Below are positions 1 to 9,341 of a DNA stretch of 64,000 nt, piece by piece. The number at the start of each line of letters is the position of its first letter. Position 1 is the first letter of the stretch. The notes beneath the pieces are model-generated. The model did no database searches. It saw nothing but the letters and a program-made list of their open reading frames with translations, and was not told where the DNA came from. A program made the translations under genes and the position numbers. Where the stretch lies: contig JALHLR010000007.1 in NCBI GenBank assembly GCA_022844475.1, forward strand, positions 4,451-68,450, in the 5' to 3' direction. The stretch comes from Hyphomonadaceae bacterium (GTDB lineage: Bacteria; Pseudomonadota; Alphaproteobacteria; Caulobacterales; Hyphomonadaceae).

Positions 1-2
1 GG

Positions 3-1310
3 CTACAGGATGTACTTCGACAAGTCCTTGTCGCCCGCCATGGCGGACAGCTTTTCACGTACATATGCGCCGGTGATGCTGAACGCCTCGCCATTGCGCT
101 CCGAGGCCGAAAAGCTGATCTCGTCCAGCACGCGCTCGAGAACCGTGTGCAGCCGACGCGCGCCGATGTTCTCGACCGTGTCATTCACCTGCACCGCAAT
201 GTCAGCAATCGCCGCGATTGCATCGGCGTCGAACGACAGATCGACCCCCTCTGTCTTCATCAGCGCGGTGTACTGCATGATGAGGTTGGCTTCGGGCTCG
301 GTGAGGATGCGCTTGAAATCATCGCGCGACAGCGCCTTCAGCTCGACACGGATCGGCAGGCGGCCCTGCAGTTCGGGCAGCAGGTCAGACGGCTTGGCCA
401 CATGGAAGGCGCCGGACGCGATGAAGAGGATGTGGTCGGTCTTCACCGGCCCGTGCTTGGTCGCAACCGTCGTGCCCTCGATCAGCGGAAGAAGGTCACG
501 CTGCACGCCTTCGCGTGAAACGTCCGCGCCGGCGCGCTCGGAGCGCGAGGCGATCTTGTCGATTTCGTCGAGGAAGACGATGCCATCCTCCTCGGTCACG
601 CGCAGCGCCTCACGCGTGACGGACTCCGCGTCGAGCAGCTTGTCGGATTCTTCCTGGAGCAGCGGCTTGTACGCTTCCTTCACAGTGGTGCGGACGCGTT
701 TGCTCCTCGCACCGAAGGATTTCGACAGCATGTCCGACAGGTTGATCATGCCGATCGATGCGCCGGGCTGGCCGGGAACCTCGAAGCCGCCGAGCGGGTT
801 CGACGCGTCGGCGACATCGACCTCGATCTCCTTGTCGTCGAGCTGCCCTGCCCGCAGCTTGGTGCGGAAGCTTTCGCGCGTTGATGGTTGCGCTGTCGCG
901 CCGACCAGCGCGCTGAGGACGCGCTCCTCGGCTGCGGCTTCAGCCTTGGCCTCGACCTCCTTGCGCCGGCGGTCGCGCACCATGCCGATGGCGATCTCGA
1001 CGAGATCACGAATGATCTGCTCGACATCGCGGCCGACATACCCGACCTCGGTGAACTTGGTCGCTTCGACTTTCAGGAAGGGCGCCTTCGCCAGCCGGGC
1101 AAGACGCCGCGAGATTTCGGTCTTGCCGACGCCCGTCGGCCCGATCATCAGGATGTTCTTCGGGGTCACTTCCTCGCGCAGCCCTTCGGCCAGCTGCTTG
1201 CGGCGCCAGCGATTGCGCAGCGCCAGGGCGACGGCGCGCTTGGCGTCAGGCTGGCCGACGATGAAGCGGTCAAGCTCGGAGACGATTTCGCGCGGAGTGA
1301 ATTCAGACAT
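3..1310 (-). CDS. hslU: ATP-dependent protease ATPase subunit HslU (ClpY)
   Basis: AAA+ unfoldase that feeds proteins to the HslV peptidase in the cytoplasm. The protein is 435 aa, the normal length for the family. It shows Walker [10 protein letters not shown] (about residues 57-65), the central-pore GYVG loop (90-93), a long variable I-domain, Walker B IVFLDEID (about 244-251), a GARR sensor-2 segment and the C-terminal LSKYIL tail that docks into HslV. I start at the ATG encoding [10 protein letters not shown] because AGGAAG lies just upstream; a TTG four codons earlier is possible. It is last in the leftward set hslV - membrane protein - hslU. Confidence 0.97.
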   Translation of the reverse strand: MSEFTPREIVSELDRFIVGQPDAKRAVALALRNRWRRKQLAEGLREEVTPKNILMIGPTGVGKTEISRRLARLAKAPFLKVEATKFTEVGYVGRDVEQIIRDLVEIAIGMVRDRRRKEVEAKAEAAAEERVLSALVGATAQPSTRESFRTKLRAGQLDDKEIEVDVADASNPLGGFEVPGQPGASIGMINLSDMLSKSFGARSKRVRTTVKEAYKPLLQEESDKLLDAESVTREALRVTEEDGIVFLDEIDKIASRSERAGADVSREGVQRDLLPLIEGTTVATKHGPVKTDHILFIASGAFHVAKPSDLLPELQGRLPIRVELKALSRDDFKRILTEPEANLIMQYTALMKTEGVDLSFDADAIAAIADIAVQVNDTVENIGARRLHTVLERVLDEISFSASERNGEAFSITGAYVREKLSAMAGDKDLSKYIL

Positions 1311-1331
1311 GGCTTCCTGCAAGACAGAGCT

Positions 1332-1374
1332 GGCATGAGCTAGGGATGCCGGGTCAGCTTCGCTAGCTCATGCC
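1332..1374. repeat. 12-bp inverted repeat upstream of hslU
   Basis: GGCATGAGCTAG (1332-1343) is repeated as its exact reverse complement CTAGCTCATGCC (1363-1374), with a 19-base loop. It sits in the 84-base gap between the membrane protein gene and hslU. There is no T-tract, so it does not look like an intrinsic terminator. In mRNA it would form a stem just before the hslU ribosome binding site, so a processing or stability element is possible. Function is inferred only. Confidence 0.5.
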
Positions 1375-1394
1375 TGCTCATGTCAGCAAGAAGA

Positions 1395-2552
1395 TTACGC
1401 CGGTTCCGGCGGGAAGATCCGCCCCAGCATTCCTTCCTGCGGGATCACCTTCAGCAGCCCACGCCGCGCCGTGCGCCAGCCGCCGCCCAGCAGGACGATC
1501 GCGCCGCCGATGATCAGCGCCGTCAGCATCAGCGTGTTGACCCCGCCGCCGCCGAACTCGTTGACCAGCACCCAAAGCGTCGCCGCAAAGGTGACAAGCC
1601 CCGAAACGATCAGGGCGCGCCGGTTGAGCGCCAGCGAGAGGAGCGCAAAGGCCAGCAGGACGAACAGCATCATGGTCGCTTCCGCCATGCTCGCCGGCGC
1701 AAATCCGGATCCAAGCAGGAGGCCGCGCACGCCAAAAATGATCTGCGGCGCAGCCGCCATGTGCAGCCAGAAGGCGTGATCCGACGAACGTGTCGAGCGC
1801 GTCGGGTCCTTCATGTCGAAGCCGATGGCCGCGGCAAGCGTGGCGAGGCCGATGACCAGCATGGCAAGACCGCTGCCGATCTGGCCGATACCGCTGAACT
1901 GAACGACTGCGGTATAGAAGAGGCCGGCGCACGAACCAGCCAGAAGGAAGAGCGAGAACGGCAGCCTGAAGCGCAGGAAGATCGCGCCAGCTGCCAGCGC
2001 CGCAGCAGCGAAACCAGCATAGCTGATGCTGGTGATGATGTCCCACGGGCTGACATCGCCGCTCTCTGCGCGCATCGCCGTGTCGACCGGGTCGATGAAG
2101 AAGCTGGCGAGGCCCGCAGCCATGATTGCCGACGCCCAGACGATGGCGATCGCCAGCGCCATCGACGGCAGGAGAAGCCGCCGCTTGCCGCAGAAGTATT
2201 CCGCCAGCAGCCATGCGCCGACAACCACGGGGACGGGCGACAGCACGATGGCGAGGCGGATCGAGTCAGCAAGTGCACGCCCTTCGGCGAGCGATTGCGG
2301 TTCCGACAGTGCGCCGAGACCCAGCACGTTGATGACGGAGATCGCCGACAGAAAGCCCAGACCCGTCATCAGAACGACAATGCCGATGGTGAGGAACACG
2401 TCATTGAAGTTGGAAAGAAAGCGCAGGTTCTCCGGATCGAGCATGCGCTCGGGATCGTTGCGCGCTTTCAGGAAGGCTTCGAAGCGCTTGGCGCCTTCGT
2501 CGCTGATCGCGCCCGCCTCGACGGCGGCGCGAATGTCGGTCTTGTCAAACAT
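1395..2552 (-). CDS. multi-pass membrane protein between hslV and hslU
   Basis: Protein of 385 aa with a soluble, mostly charged N-terminus of about 50 residues followed by roughly ten hydrophobic segments separated by short loops. The loop with AFWLH and AAPQ resembles a conserved motif I have seen in alphaproteobacterial membrane proteins of unknown function. I cannot name a family securely; a distant DUF2157-type protein is possible. The start overlaps the end of hslV by 8 bases, so it is translationally linked to the protease genes. Its place inside the hslVU operon suggests shared expression, not a shown role in proteolysis. Confidence 0.8.
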   Translation of the reverse strand: MFDKTDIRAAVEAGAISDEGAKRFEAFLKARNDPERMLDPENLRFLSNFNDVFLTIGIVVLMTGLGFLSAISVINVLGLGALSEPQSLAEGRALADSIRLAIVLSPVPVVVGAWLLAEYFCGKRRLLLPSMALAIAIVWASAIMAAGLASFFIDPVDTAMRAESGDVSPWDIITSISYAGFAAAALAAGAIFLRFRLPFSLFLLAGSCAGLFYTAVVQFSGIGQIGSGLAMLVIGLATLAAAIGFDMKDPTRSTRSSDHAFWLHMAAAPQIIFGVRGLLLGSGFAPASMAEATMMLFVLLAFALLSLALNRRALIVSGLVTFAATLWVLVNEFGGGGVNTLMLTALIIGGAIVLLGGGWRTARRGLLKVIPQEGMLGRIFPPEPA

Positions 2553-3093
2553 CCAGTGTCTCCAGGACGAAGTTGCTGTTTGTGTAGACGCAGACTTCCG
2601 CCGCGATCGTCATCGCCTTGCGTGCGATCTTTTCGGCGTCGTCTTCGTACTCATACAGCGCTCGTGCGGCGGACAGCGCGTAGTTGCCCCCTGAACCAAT
2701 GGCCGCGATCGGATGCTCCGGCTCGAGCACGTCGCCCCTGCCCGTGATGACGAGCAGGGAAGTCGCGTCGCCCACGATGATGAGGGCTTCGAGGTTGCGG
2801 AGGTATTTGTCAGTGCGCCAGTCCTTGGCGAGTTCCACGGCGGCGCGCTGAAGATTGCCGGGGAATCGTTCAAGCTTCTGGTCAAGTCTTTCGAACAGCG
2901 TGAAGGCGTCCGCCGTGGCGCCTGCGAACCCTGCGAGAATCTCACCCTTCTCGCCGAGACGCCGGACCTTGCGGGCATTGCCCTTCATGATCGTCTGCCC
3001 CATCGACACCTGCCCATCCCCCATGACGACGAGCTTGCGGCCCTTCTTCACAGCGAGAATGGTGGTTGAATGCCAAGTGGGCTCAGACGACAT
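2545..3093 (-). CDS. hslV: ATP-dependent protease peptidase subunit HslV (ClpQ)
   Basis: N-terminal-threonine peptidase of the HslUV complex, 182 aa. The sequence begins with a nine-residue propeptide (MSSEPTWHS) before the TTI motif, so Thr10 is the expected catalytic nucleophile after processing. The [10 protein letters not shown] and [10 protein letters not shown] blocks are typical of HslV. It is the first gene of the leftward operon and is divergent from the gene starting at 3229. Confidence 0.97.
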   Translation of the reverse strand: MSSEPTWHSTTILAVKKGRKLVVMGDGQVSMGQTIMKGNARKVRRLGEKGEILAGFAGATADAFTLFERLDQKLERFPGNLQRAAVELAKDWRTDKYLRNLEALIIVGDATSLLVITGRGDVLEPEHPIAAIGSGGNYALSAARALYEYEDDAEKIARKAMTIAAEVCVYTNSNFVLETLDV

Positions 3094-3228
3094 TGCTCAG
3101 GTTCCTGACCGTTGGGCAGTCTATGTCGGGTCAGATCGCGCAACAAGCAAATTTATCGACTTTCGATAATTCCGCGCGCTCACGCATGTCCGCTTGACCC
3201 GACATAATGTCCGTTATACCAGACACGA
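3094..3228. promoter_or_regulatory. divergent regulatory region with paired 12-bp boxes
   Basis: Two exact copies of TGACCCGACATA face outward: one on the minus strand (3122-3133) reading toward hslV, one on the plus strand (3195-3206) reading toward the gene at 3229. They lie 28 and 22 bases from the two start codons. Between them is a second perfect palindrome, TTATCGA-ctt-TCGATAA (3153-3169). The right copy overlaps TTGACC (3194-3199), a good -35 box, with TATACC 15 bases further on, which would give a leaderless transcript. Each gene therefore seems to carry the same promoter-proximal element; the binding factor is unknown. Confidence 0.5.
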
Positions 3229-3861
3229 ATGCCGCTCCTCAAGCCCATCGCCTTTCTTCTCCCCTGCCTCGCCGTGGGCGCCGGGCTCGCTCTCGTCTCG
3301 CTTGCCGTCGGCATATCGACTGGCTGGGCCGGGGCCGCTGCGCTGGTTGCATGGGCCTTCATCGCCCGGCGGCGCTGGCTGCAACTGGAAGCGACCAGCG
3401 GTCTCGAACCCGGCGCGCCCGAGCGCATCCTCTGGCTTCGTACCGCCGGCAACGCGCTTATCCTCGGCCACGTCGCCGCCTCTGTCCTGCTCGTGCGCGA
3501 CGACCTGCGGCTGGGCCACGACAACACCCTCGCCATCGATTCCTGGACGATCGCGCTGGGCCAGCTTGCCGCCACACTCCTCTTCCGCCGCGACGAGAAG
3601 GAGCGTGACGAACGTCATGCCGCCATCGCGGCACGTGGCGTCCGCGCCGGCTACACCGTGCTGATCGTCTGCCTCGTCGTGCTGCTTGGCTGGCTCGCTT
3701 ACGCCCCCCCGCCCCAGCGCAGCACGCTCTCCCACTTCGTGCTCGCAAACCTGATGCTCGTTCTCATACTGGCGTCGTACGGCGTCATGCTGCTGCGCCA
3801 GCTGATCGACTACGCCATCGACACGCGTCAGGCGCTGGCGGCGGAGCGACCCGCGTCATGA
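3229..3861 (+). CDS. membrane protein paired with an HTH regulator
   Basis: Protein of 210 aa with about five hydrophobic helices. A cytoplasmic loop [13 protein letters not shown] lies near residue 125, followed by two more helices. The acidic-basic DERxE-like loop recalls the DUF2178 group of small membrane proteins, which commonly sit next to YozG-type HTH regulators, as here. There is no clear Shine-Dalgarno; a leaderless start is plausible. Its stop codon overlaps the next start (ATGA). Confidence 0.75.
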   Translation: MPLLKPIAFLLPCLAVGAGLALVSLAVGISTGWAGAAALVAWAFIARRRWLQLEATSGLEPGAPERILWLRTAGNALILGHVAASVLLVRDDLRLGHDNTLAIDSWTIALGQLAATLLFRRDEKERDERHAAIAARGVRAGYTVLIVCLVVLLGWLAYAPPPQRSTLSHFVLANLMLVLILASYGVMLLRQLIDYAIDTRQALAAERPAS

Positions 3862-4118
3862 CTGCCCCGCCCATCGGCAACAACCTGCGCCGCCTGCGTT
3901 TCGAGCATGACGGCATGAGCCAGGCCGATCTCGCCCGCATCGTCGGTGTCACGCGCCAGACCATCGTGGCGCTCGAAACCGGCCGCTACGCTCCCTCGCT
4001 CGAACTCGCGATGCGCCTCGCCACCGTCTTCGGCTGCAAAGTCGACAGCCTGTTCCACTGGACCGACGTCGACGCCGCGCGCGCCCTCTACAGCCGCAAA
4101 CCCGGAAACAGCACATGA
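3858..4118 (+). CDS. small XRE/YozG-type transcriptional regulator
   Basis: An 86-aa protein that is almost entirely one Cro/CI helix-turn-helix domain. The segment [20 protein letters not shown] is the HTH, followed by [14 protein letters not shown], the usual continuation in this family. It overlaps both neighbours by four bases (ATGA at each end), so the three genes 3229-5368 are one translationally coupled operon. It probably regulates that operon; the palindromes in 3094-3228 are candidate operators. That link is inference. Confidence 0.9.
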   Translation: MTAPPIGNNLRRLRFEHDGMSQADLARIVGVTRQTIVALETGRYAPSLELAMRLATVFGCKVDSLFHWTDVDAARALYSRKPGNST

Positions 4119-5368
4119 CCGCCCTCATTCCCGCGCGTCACCTGACGGCCGCCATCCTTCTCGCCATGACGCTCTGCTCCTGCACATCGCTCGCGCAGAC
4201 GCCAGGCGCCACCGTCACCGTGACGGTCGAGAGCGTCCGCTCCGATGGCGGTCAGGTCACCGGCAGCCTGTGCAACGATCCGAAGACGCCCTTCTGTTCA
4301 ACCTACGTTGCGCACACCAAAGCGGCCCCTGGCCGCTCCGTGCTGGTGTTTGAAGGTGTTGCGCCCGGCCGCTATTCGCTTTCCACCGTCCACGACGAGA
4401 ACGGCAATGGCCGCACCGAAGTCCCGCCGGAAGGCTATGGCTTCGGCAACAACTCGCCCGCTCCCATCTTCGACCTCTCGTCCTTCGAGGTTGCCGGCGA
4501 TAGGGCTACAACGGTGAGCCTCAACTATTACGGTGTAACGCGCACGGGCTCGCGCGGAATCGATCCGCCCGAAGGCGTCGTCCGCACCGACATCCGCAAC
4601 GATGGTCTCTACGGCCAGCTCTACACGCCGAAGAACGCCACGGGCCGCGTGCCCGCCGTCATCCTCATCGACGGATCGACTCCAGGCCTCGATGGCGTCA
4701 GCGTCCTCGCCGCCTCCTATGCGCGCGAAGGCGTCGCCGCCCTCGCCCTCGCCTATTTTGGCGAGACCGGCCTGCCATCTGCGATGACGAACATCCGCCT
4801 CGAATACTTCAAGACCGCCCTCGCCACGCTGAAAGCCCGCCGCGAAATTGATCCAGGCAAGATCGGCGTGCTCGGCGTCTCACGCGGCAGCGAACCCGCC
4901 ATCCTCTTGGCCGCCGACCATCACGATATCCGCGCCATCGTCGCGGTGGGGCCTAGCGCCGTCGTTTGGCAGGGCTACGATCCCGCCACGCCCGAAGCCA
5001 CCGTGGCGGCGTGGACCGCAGGCGGCCAACCGCTTCCCTTTCTCGTGGCCGACGCCGCGCTCTACGACCCCAACGGCCCACAGGCGCCGATGTTCGTCAG
5101 CGCGCTTGCGAAGCTGGGCACACGCAGCGAAGTCCTGCTCCCCGTCGAGAAGATCCATGGCCCGCTCCTCCTGATGTCCGGCAAGGACGACCGCGTCTGG
5201 CCCTCCGCCACAATGGCGCAGAGCATCGAAGCTCGCCTCCTGAACTCCGGCTTCGCTCACGACGTCGAGAACATCGTCTACGCCGGCTCCGGCCACTCCA
5301 TCCTCGGCAGTGAATCCGACGCCATCTCCCGCACCCTCGCTTTCTTCCAGCGCACACTGGGAGAATAG
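4115..5368 (+). CDS. secreted DUF2141 / acyl-CoA-thioesterase-type hydrolase fusion
   Basis: A 417-aa exported protein with two parts. Residues 1-28 are a signal sequence with a cysteine-rich end (LCSC), possibly a poor lipobox. Residues about 33-140 look like DUF2141, with the typical HDENGNG and EGYGFGNN motifs. The rest is an alpha/beta hydrolase resembling the C-terminal domain of BAAT/acyl-CoA thioesterases: nucleophile elbow GVSRGSE (Ser256), acid GKDDRV (about 356-361) and GSGHS (His394). The substrate is unknown. The fusion is unusual, as DUF2141 proteins normally stand alone. It is third in the operon with the HTH gene. Confidence 0.8.
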   Translation: MTALIPARHLTAAILLAMTLCSCTSLAQTPGATVTVTVESVRSDGGQVTGSLCNDPKTPFCSTYVAHTKAAPGRSVLVFEGVAPGRYSLSTVHDENGNGRTEVPPEGYGFGNNSPAPIFDLSSFEVAGDRATTVSLNYYGVTRTGSRGIDPPEGVVRTDIRNDGLYGQLYTPKNATGRVPAVILIDGSTPGLDGVSVLAASYAREGVAALALAYFGETGLPSAMTNIRLEYFKTALATLKARREIDPGKIGVLGVSRGSEPAILLAADHHDIRAIVAVGPSAVVWQGYDPATPEATVAAWTAGGQPLPFLVADAALYDPNGPQAPMFVSALAKLGTRSEVLLPVEKIHGPLLLMSGKDDRVWPSATMAQSIEARLLNSGFAHDVENIVYAGSGHSILGSESDAISRTLAFFQRTLGE

Positions 5369-5412
5369 GAGGCGAAAATGGGGGAGACGGTTGTCGGTCT
5401 TTGCAGCCGGCT

Positions 5413-7506
5413 CTAAGCGGCGAACCGGTCCGCCGGTCGCGGCCTGTAGCTCCGCACGAACGCATCAAACTCCTCCGCCGGTAGCGGCGGCGAATAGTAG
5501 TAGCCCTGCCCGATCGTGCAGGCGCGGCGGAGCAGGAAGTCTGCCTGCTCCTTGGTCTCCACGCCTTCCGCGACCGTCTCCTGTCCCAGCGCTTCGGCCA
5601 TGGCGAGGATCATCTCGACGATGGCGGGGGCGTGCGGGTCGGTCGAGAGCGCGCGGATGAATTGCTGGTCGATCTTGAACACGTCGAACGGCAGGCGGGT
5701 GATCGCAGCGAAGTTGGAATGGCCGGTGCCGAAATCGTCGATGGCGAGGCGCACGCCGCGATTGCGCAACGGCCACATCGTGCGCGCCACGCGATCGCCA
5801 TCGGCGACGGCAGCGCTTTCGGTGATCTCGAGTTCGAGCAGGTTGGGCGGCAGGCCTGAATCGTCGAGCGCCTTGTAGACGGAACTCACAAAATCCGGAT
5901 CGTCGAACTGGTGCGGCGAGACGTTCACGGCGACCGACGAAACAATCCCCTTCCGGTTCCAGCCTGCGGCGGCAAAGCATGCATCGCGCATCACCTGCTT
6001 GCCGAGCTTCGCGATCAGGCCAAGCTCCTCGGCAATCGGGATGAACACGCCGGGCGAGACGATTGCGCCATCGGGCCTCCGCCAGCGCGCCAGCGCCTCT
6101 GCGCCCACAAGTTCGCCCGTTTCGAGCTTCACCTTGGGCTGGAAGACGGCGACAAATTCGCCGCGGTCGAGGCCATCGCGCAACTCGTCCTCAAGGCGCG
6201 ACTGCGCGCGCGCCTTGTCCAGCAGCCGCTGGTCGAAGAAGGCTGTGCGTGGCTCTGTCTGCTTCTTCGCTTCCTTGAGTGCGACTTCGGCAAGCTTGAG
6301 GATATCTGCGGCGCTTGTTGCATCGCCTGGCGCATGTGCAGCGCCGAACGATGCCGCAAGCCGCATCGCCTGGCCCTCGATCGTGAAGCCTTCGGCAATG
6401 GCGCGGCTGCAGGCTGTCATCAGGGCGTCGATGGCCTCGCGAGACGAACCTGGAAGGATGATGCCGAACTGATCCGCGCCGATGCGCCCCATGAAGCCGC
6501 CCGAAAGGCCTGACTGCGACAGCACCGCGCGTAACCGCTCCGCCACGCCGGCAAGAGCGATGTCGGCGACGCGTGGGCCATAGGTGACATTGACCTGCCG
6601 GAAGCGATCAAGATCGCAGACCACAAGGTGCGCGCCCTGTCCGGCGGCAACGGCAGCTTCGAGCCGGGACAGGAAGCGCAGCCGGTTGGGCAGCCGCGTC
6701 ACCGGGTCGGTATAGGCCATGGTGAGAGCCCGCCGCATGGCCGCCTCGGACCGTTCATGGACTTCGTCTATCGAGGTAAGCAATGGCTTCAGCAGCCGGT
6801 CGTCAGAGGAGTCCGCAAGCTTCGACTTGTCCTTCGGGTCGCGGCCGCGAATGCCGCGTTCGAGCACGGTCACCGGCCTCAGCGCCAGACGTGCGAGGCG
6901 ATAGATCAGCGGTGCGATCGCCAGAAGCACGAGCGAGAGAACGATTGCGTTGAGGCCGACAACGCCGAGCCACGTGTTCACGAACGGTCGCGGGATGAAG
7001 GAGTAGACCGCATAGCCCGCCGTCTGGTCGCCAACGCGGATCTGACGCGCGGCGTAGTAGCGTTCGCCAATGACGAGAATGCCGTTCGGCGTGCTGACCA
7101 GTTCGTCCATCGCCTCTGGAGATGGCAGCGAATCTCGCGCGCCATCCTGCGCAATCAGCTTCCACTGTGCGTCGAACACCGCTGACTGGCCGTCAGGCAT
7201 GCCAACCGACAGAGCATCGACGAGCGCCGGTATCTCGTCCCAATGGCCCGCTTCGGCATGCAGGCGGGCGATGTCGGCGAGAAGATTGGCGCCGGAATCG
7301 ACAGCGATCTGCCGCTGGTTGCGGATTTCACCCTGCGCGAGGAATGGAGTGATTACCCACTGAGCCAGAGCGGCGAAGAAAGCTGCGGCGACCGCGATCA
7401 TCGCCACCCTGCCCGCAAGACCCATGCGCCTCGCCCGCCGCCGTCTCGGGGCGGACCTGGCCTTGTCGGTCTTGTCCGGCTTGCGGGCCGACATCTGGGC
7501 AGTCAT
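5413..7506 (-). CDS. membrane c-di-GMP phosphodiesterase (EAL) with degenerate GGDEF
   Basis: Protein of 697 aa. A basic N-terminus precedes a transmembrane helix (about 32-52), a periplasmic sensing region, a second helix (about 180-202), a GGDEF domain and an EAL domain. The GGDEF signature reads GADQF (343-347), so cyclase activity is unlikely; it may still bind GTP and regulate. The EAL half keeps EAL (470-472), Asn528, EITES, IDDFGTG (589-595), FKID and VAEGVE, so hydrolysis of c-di-GMP is expected. It is transcribed alone, divergently from hisB. Confidence 0.93.
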   Translation of the reverse strand: MTAQMSARKPDKTDKARSAPRRRRARRMGLAGRVAMIAVAAAFFAALAQWVITPFLAQGEIRNQRQIAVDSGANLLADIARLHAEAGHWDEIPALVDALSVGMPDGQSAVFDAQWKLIAQDGARDSLPSPEAMDELVSTPNGILVIGERYYAARQIRVGDQTAGYAVYSFIPRPFVNTWLGVVGLNAIVLSLVLLAIAPLIYRLARLALRPVTVLERGIRGRDPKDKSKLADSSDDRLLKPLLTSIDEVHERSEAAMRRALTMAYTDPVTRLPNRLRFLSRLEAAVAAGQGAHLVVCDLDRFRQVNVTYGPRVADIALAGVAERLRAVLSQSGLSGGFMGRIGADQFGIILPGSSREAIDALMTACSRAIAEGFTIEGQAMRLAASFGAAHAPGDATSAADILKLAEVALKEAKKQTEPRTAFFDQRLLDKARAQSRLEDELRDGLDRGEFVAVFQPKVKLETGELVGAEALARWRRPDGAIVSPGVFIPIAEELGLIAKLGKQVMRDACFAAAGWNRKGIVSSVAVNVSPHQFDDPDFVSSVYKALDDSGLPPNLLELEITESAAVADGDRVARTMWPLRNRGVRLAIDDFGTGHSNFAAITRLPFDVFKIDQQFIRALSTDPHAPAIVEMILAMAEALGQETVAEGVETKEQADFLLRRACTIGQGYYYSPPLPAEEFDAFVRSYRPRPADRFAA

Positions 7507-7659
7507 CTGGCGCCGTTCTTTCGTGAATCAGGTGGCGCTCGAGGCAGCCAGCCCTTAAATGGCCCCCCTGGATGGATGGCGCATTCAGGATTCCTCGACC
7601 GTTCGCGGGTTAAGCTAGGTTTCGATAGCGAACGCACAGTTAATACCGGAGGGCCGCCC

Positions 7660-8259
7660 ATGGCGGACGGATCACGCAAGGCGGAAGTTGTCCGCACCAC
7701 CAAGGAGACCCAGATCAAGGTCGTCCTGGACGTGGATGGCTCTGGAAAGTCGACGGTTTCCACCGGCGTCGGCTTCTTCGACCACATGCTGGAAAGCTTC
7801 GCCAAGCACTCTGCCATGGATGTTAACGTCGAAGCGAAGGGCGACCTTCACATCGACCAGCATCACACCATGGAAGATGTGGGAATTGTGCTCGGCCAGG
7901 CGTTCAGGGAAGCCGTCGGCGGGTATTCGGGCGTCATTCGATTCGGCCACGCCTATGTGCCGATGGACGAAACGCTGGTTCGCGCATCGGTGGACCTGTG
8001 CAACCGGCCCTACCTGATCTGGAAGGTGAGCTTCACGCGCGACAAGGTCGGCGTTGTCGACACCGAGCTGTTCAAGGAATTCTTCCACGCCTTCGCGATG
8101 AACGCCGGCGTGTGCCTGCACCTTGAACTTCTGTACGGCGAGAACTCGCACCACATCGCCGAGGCCAGCTTCAAGTCGCTGGCCCGTGCGCTGCGCGCGG
8201 CCGCTGTGGTGGACGACCGGCTGAAGGGCCAGGTGGCGAGCACGAAGGGCAGCCTCTAG
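7660..8259 (+). CDS. hisB: imidazoleglycerol-phosphate dehydratase
   Basis: Catalyses dehydration of imidazole glycerol phosphate in histidine synthesis. The 199-aa protein is the monofunctional form without the phosphatase domain. It has the two metal-binding repeats seen as DLHIDQHHTMEDVG and GENSHHIAEASFK, plus GFFDHML. The reading frame is open much further upstream, but the ATG chosen has GGAGGG seven bases before it and gives the normal length. It is the first gene of the his cluster. Confidence 0.97.
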   Translation: MADGSRKAEVVRTTKETQIKVVLDVDGSGKSTVSTGVGFFDHMLESFAKHSAMDVNVEAKGDLHIDQHHTMEDVGIVLGQAFREAVGGYSGVIRFGHAYVPMDETLVRASVDLCNRPYLIWKVSFTRDKVGVVDTELFKEFFHAFAMNAGVCLHLELLYGENSHHIAEASFKSLARALRAAAVVDDRLKGQVASTKGSL

Positions 8260-8275
8260 ACGACAAGGGTGCGAT

Positions 8276-8563
8276 ATGGCGGCCTACCTGATCGGCAGTC
8301 TCGACATCACCGACCTTGCCGACTTCGCAGAATATGCCCGGCAGGCTCCTGCCGTGATCGCCCGCTATGGCGGTCGCTATGTCGTCCGCGGCGGCGCCGC
8401 CGAGATGGTCGAGGGCGAGGGCCCGCTGCATCGTCAGGTGGTTCTCGAGTTCCCCGACATGGCGGCGCTGAAGACGTGGTATGCATCGCCGGAATACGCA
8501 CCCCTCCTCGCCCTGCGCCAGAGGACGGCCCGCGCGAAGGTTATCTTCGTCGAAGGCGCCTGA
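8276..8563 (+). CDS. DUF1330 family protein
   Basis: A 95-aa protein of the DUF1330 ferredoxin-like (dimeric alpha/beta barrel) group. The pattern MAAYLIGSLDITD, then YGGRYVVRGG and a WYASPEYAPLLALR segment, is typical. No catalytic role is established for the family. It lies 16 bases after hisB and 31 before hisH, so it is an accessory member of the his operon. Confidence 0.9.
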   Translation: MAAYLIGSLDITDLADFAEYARQAPAVIARYGGRYVVRGGAAEMVEGEGPLHRQVVLEFPDMAALKTWYASPEYAPLLALRQRTARAKVIFVEGA

Positions 8564-8594
8564 CAGTTCGGGGCGAACGCGCTATCCCCGCGTC

Positions 8595-9236
8595 ATGACC
8601 CGCCTTGCAATCATCGACTACGGCTCGGGCAATGTCCGGTCCGTCCAGCGCGCGCTTGAAGCGGCTGCGAACCATCATGAGATCAGGCTGGATATTGTTC
8701 TTACCGACGAGCCTGCCCGCATCCGGCAGGCGGACCGGATTGTGCTTCCCGGCGTCGGCCACTTTGCCGATTGCGCGGCGGGGCTCGCCAGCCGCCCGGG
8801 CGTGACAGAGGCGCTGACCGAAACGGTGTTCCGCTCGAAGCGGCCCTTCCTTGGCATCTGCGTCGGCATGCAGCTGATGGCGAGCGTCGGCCGCGAAGAT
8901 GTGGAGACGCGCGGGCTGGGCTGGATACCCGGCACGGTCGAGCGCATCACGCCCACGCCGCCCCTGCCGGTGCCGCACATGGGCTGGAACGTTCTCACCG
9001 ACATGAGCGATCACCCCTGCCTCAACGGGCTCGGACCCGAGCCTCACGTCTATTTCGTGCACTCCTATGCGCTGAAGGCCGAACGCCGCGATCACGTGGC
9101 GGCGCGCTGCGACTACGGCGGCAAGTTCACGGCCGCAGTGGCGCGCGACAACATGTTCGGCACGCAATTCCATCCCGAGAAGAGCCAGGTTGCCGGACAG
9201 ACGCTGCTGGCGAATTTCCTGCGCTGGAAACCCTGA
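8595..9236 (+). CDS. hisH: imidazole glycerol phosphate synthase, glutaminase subunit
   Basis: Class I glutamine amidotransferase that supplies ammonia to HisF. The 213-aa protein has the oxyanion/nucleophile motif GICVGMQLM with the catalytic Cys and the distal FHPEKSQ with the catalytic His and Glu. The N-terminal IIDYGSGN is typical. I reject an upstream extension that overlaps the DUF1330 gene; the ATG at MTRLAIIDYG gives the family length. Confidence 0.97.
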   Translation: MTRLAIIDYGSGNVRSVQRALEAAANHHEIRLDIVLTDEPARIRQADRIVLPGVGHFADCAAGLASRPGVTEALTETVFRSKRPFLGICVGMQLMASVGREDVETRGLGWIPGTVERITPTPPLPVPHMGWNVLTDMSDHPCLNGLGPEPHVYFVHSYALKAERRDHVAARCDYGGKFTAAVARDNMFGTQFHPEKSQVAGQTLLANFLRWKP

Positions 9237-9341
9237 GGCGTCCCAACACGCGGAATTGGCTATCCATTTCCGTTGACAAGCGTAGCTTTCGCCCTTCCAA
9301 GGGCCACCTCCCCCCGCAACGCCCGGAGAAGGCGCACGGTC

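Noticed and set aside
10-1338. 442-codon open frame opposite hslU
   Set aside because: It is an antisense shadow of a fully conserved gene; Ser/Arg-rich composition and no domain.
1380-2747. 455-codon plus-strand frame opposite the membrane protein and hslV
   Set aside because: Low-complexity Arg/Asp/Gln composition, typical of the antisense strand in high-GC DNA.
7600-7634. 7-bp inverted repeat CGTTCGC ... GCGAACG before hisB
   Set aside because: Short arms with a 21-base loop; expected often by chance in this base composition.
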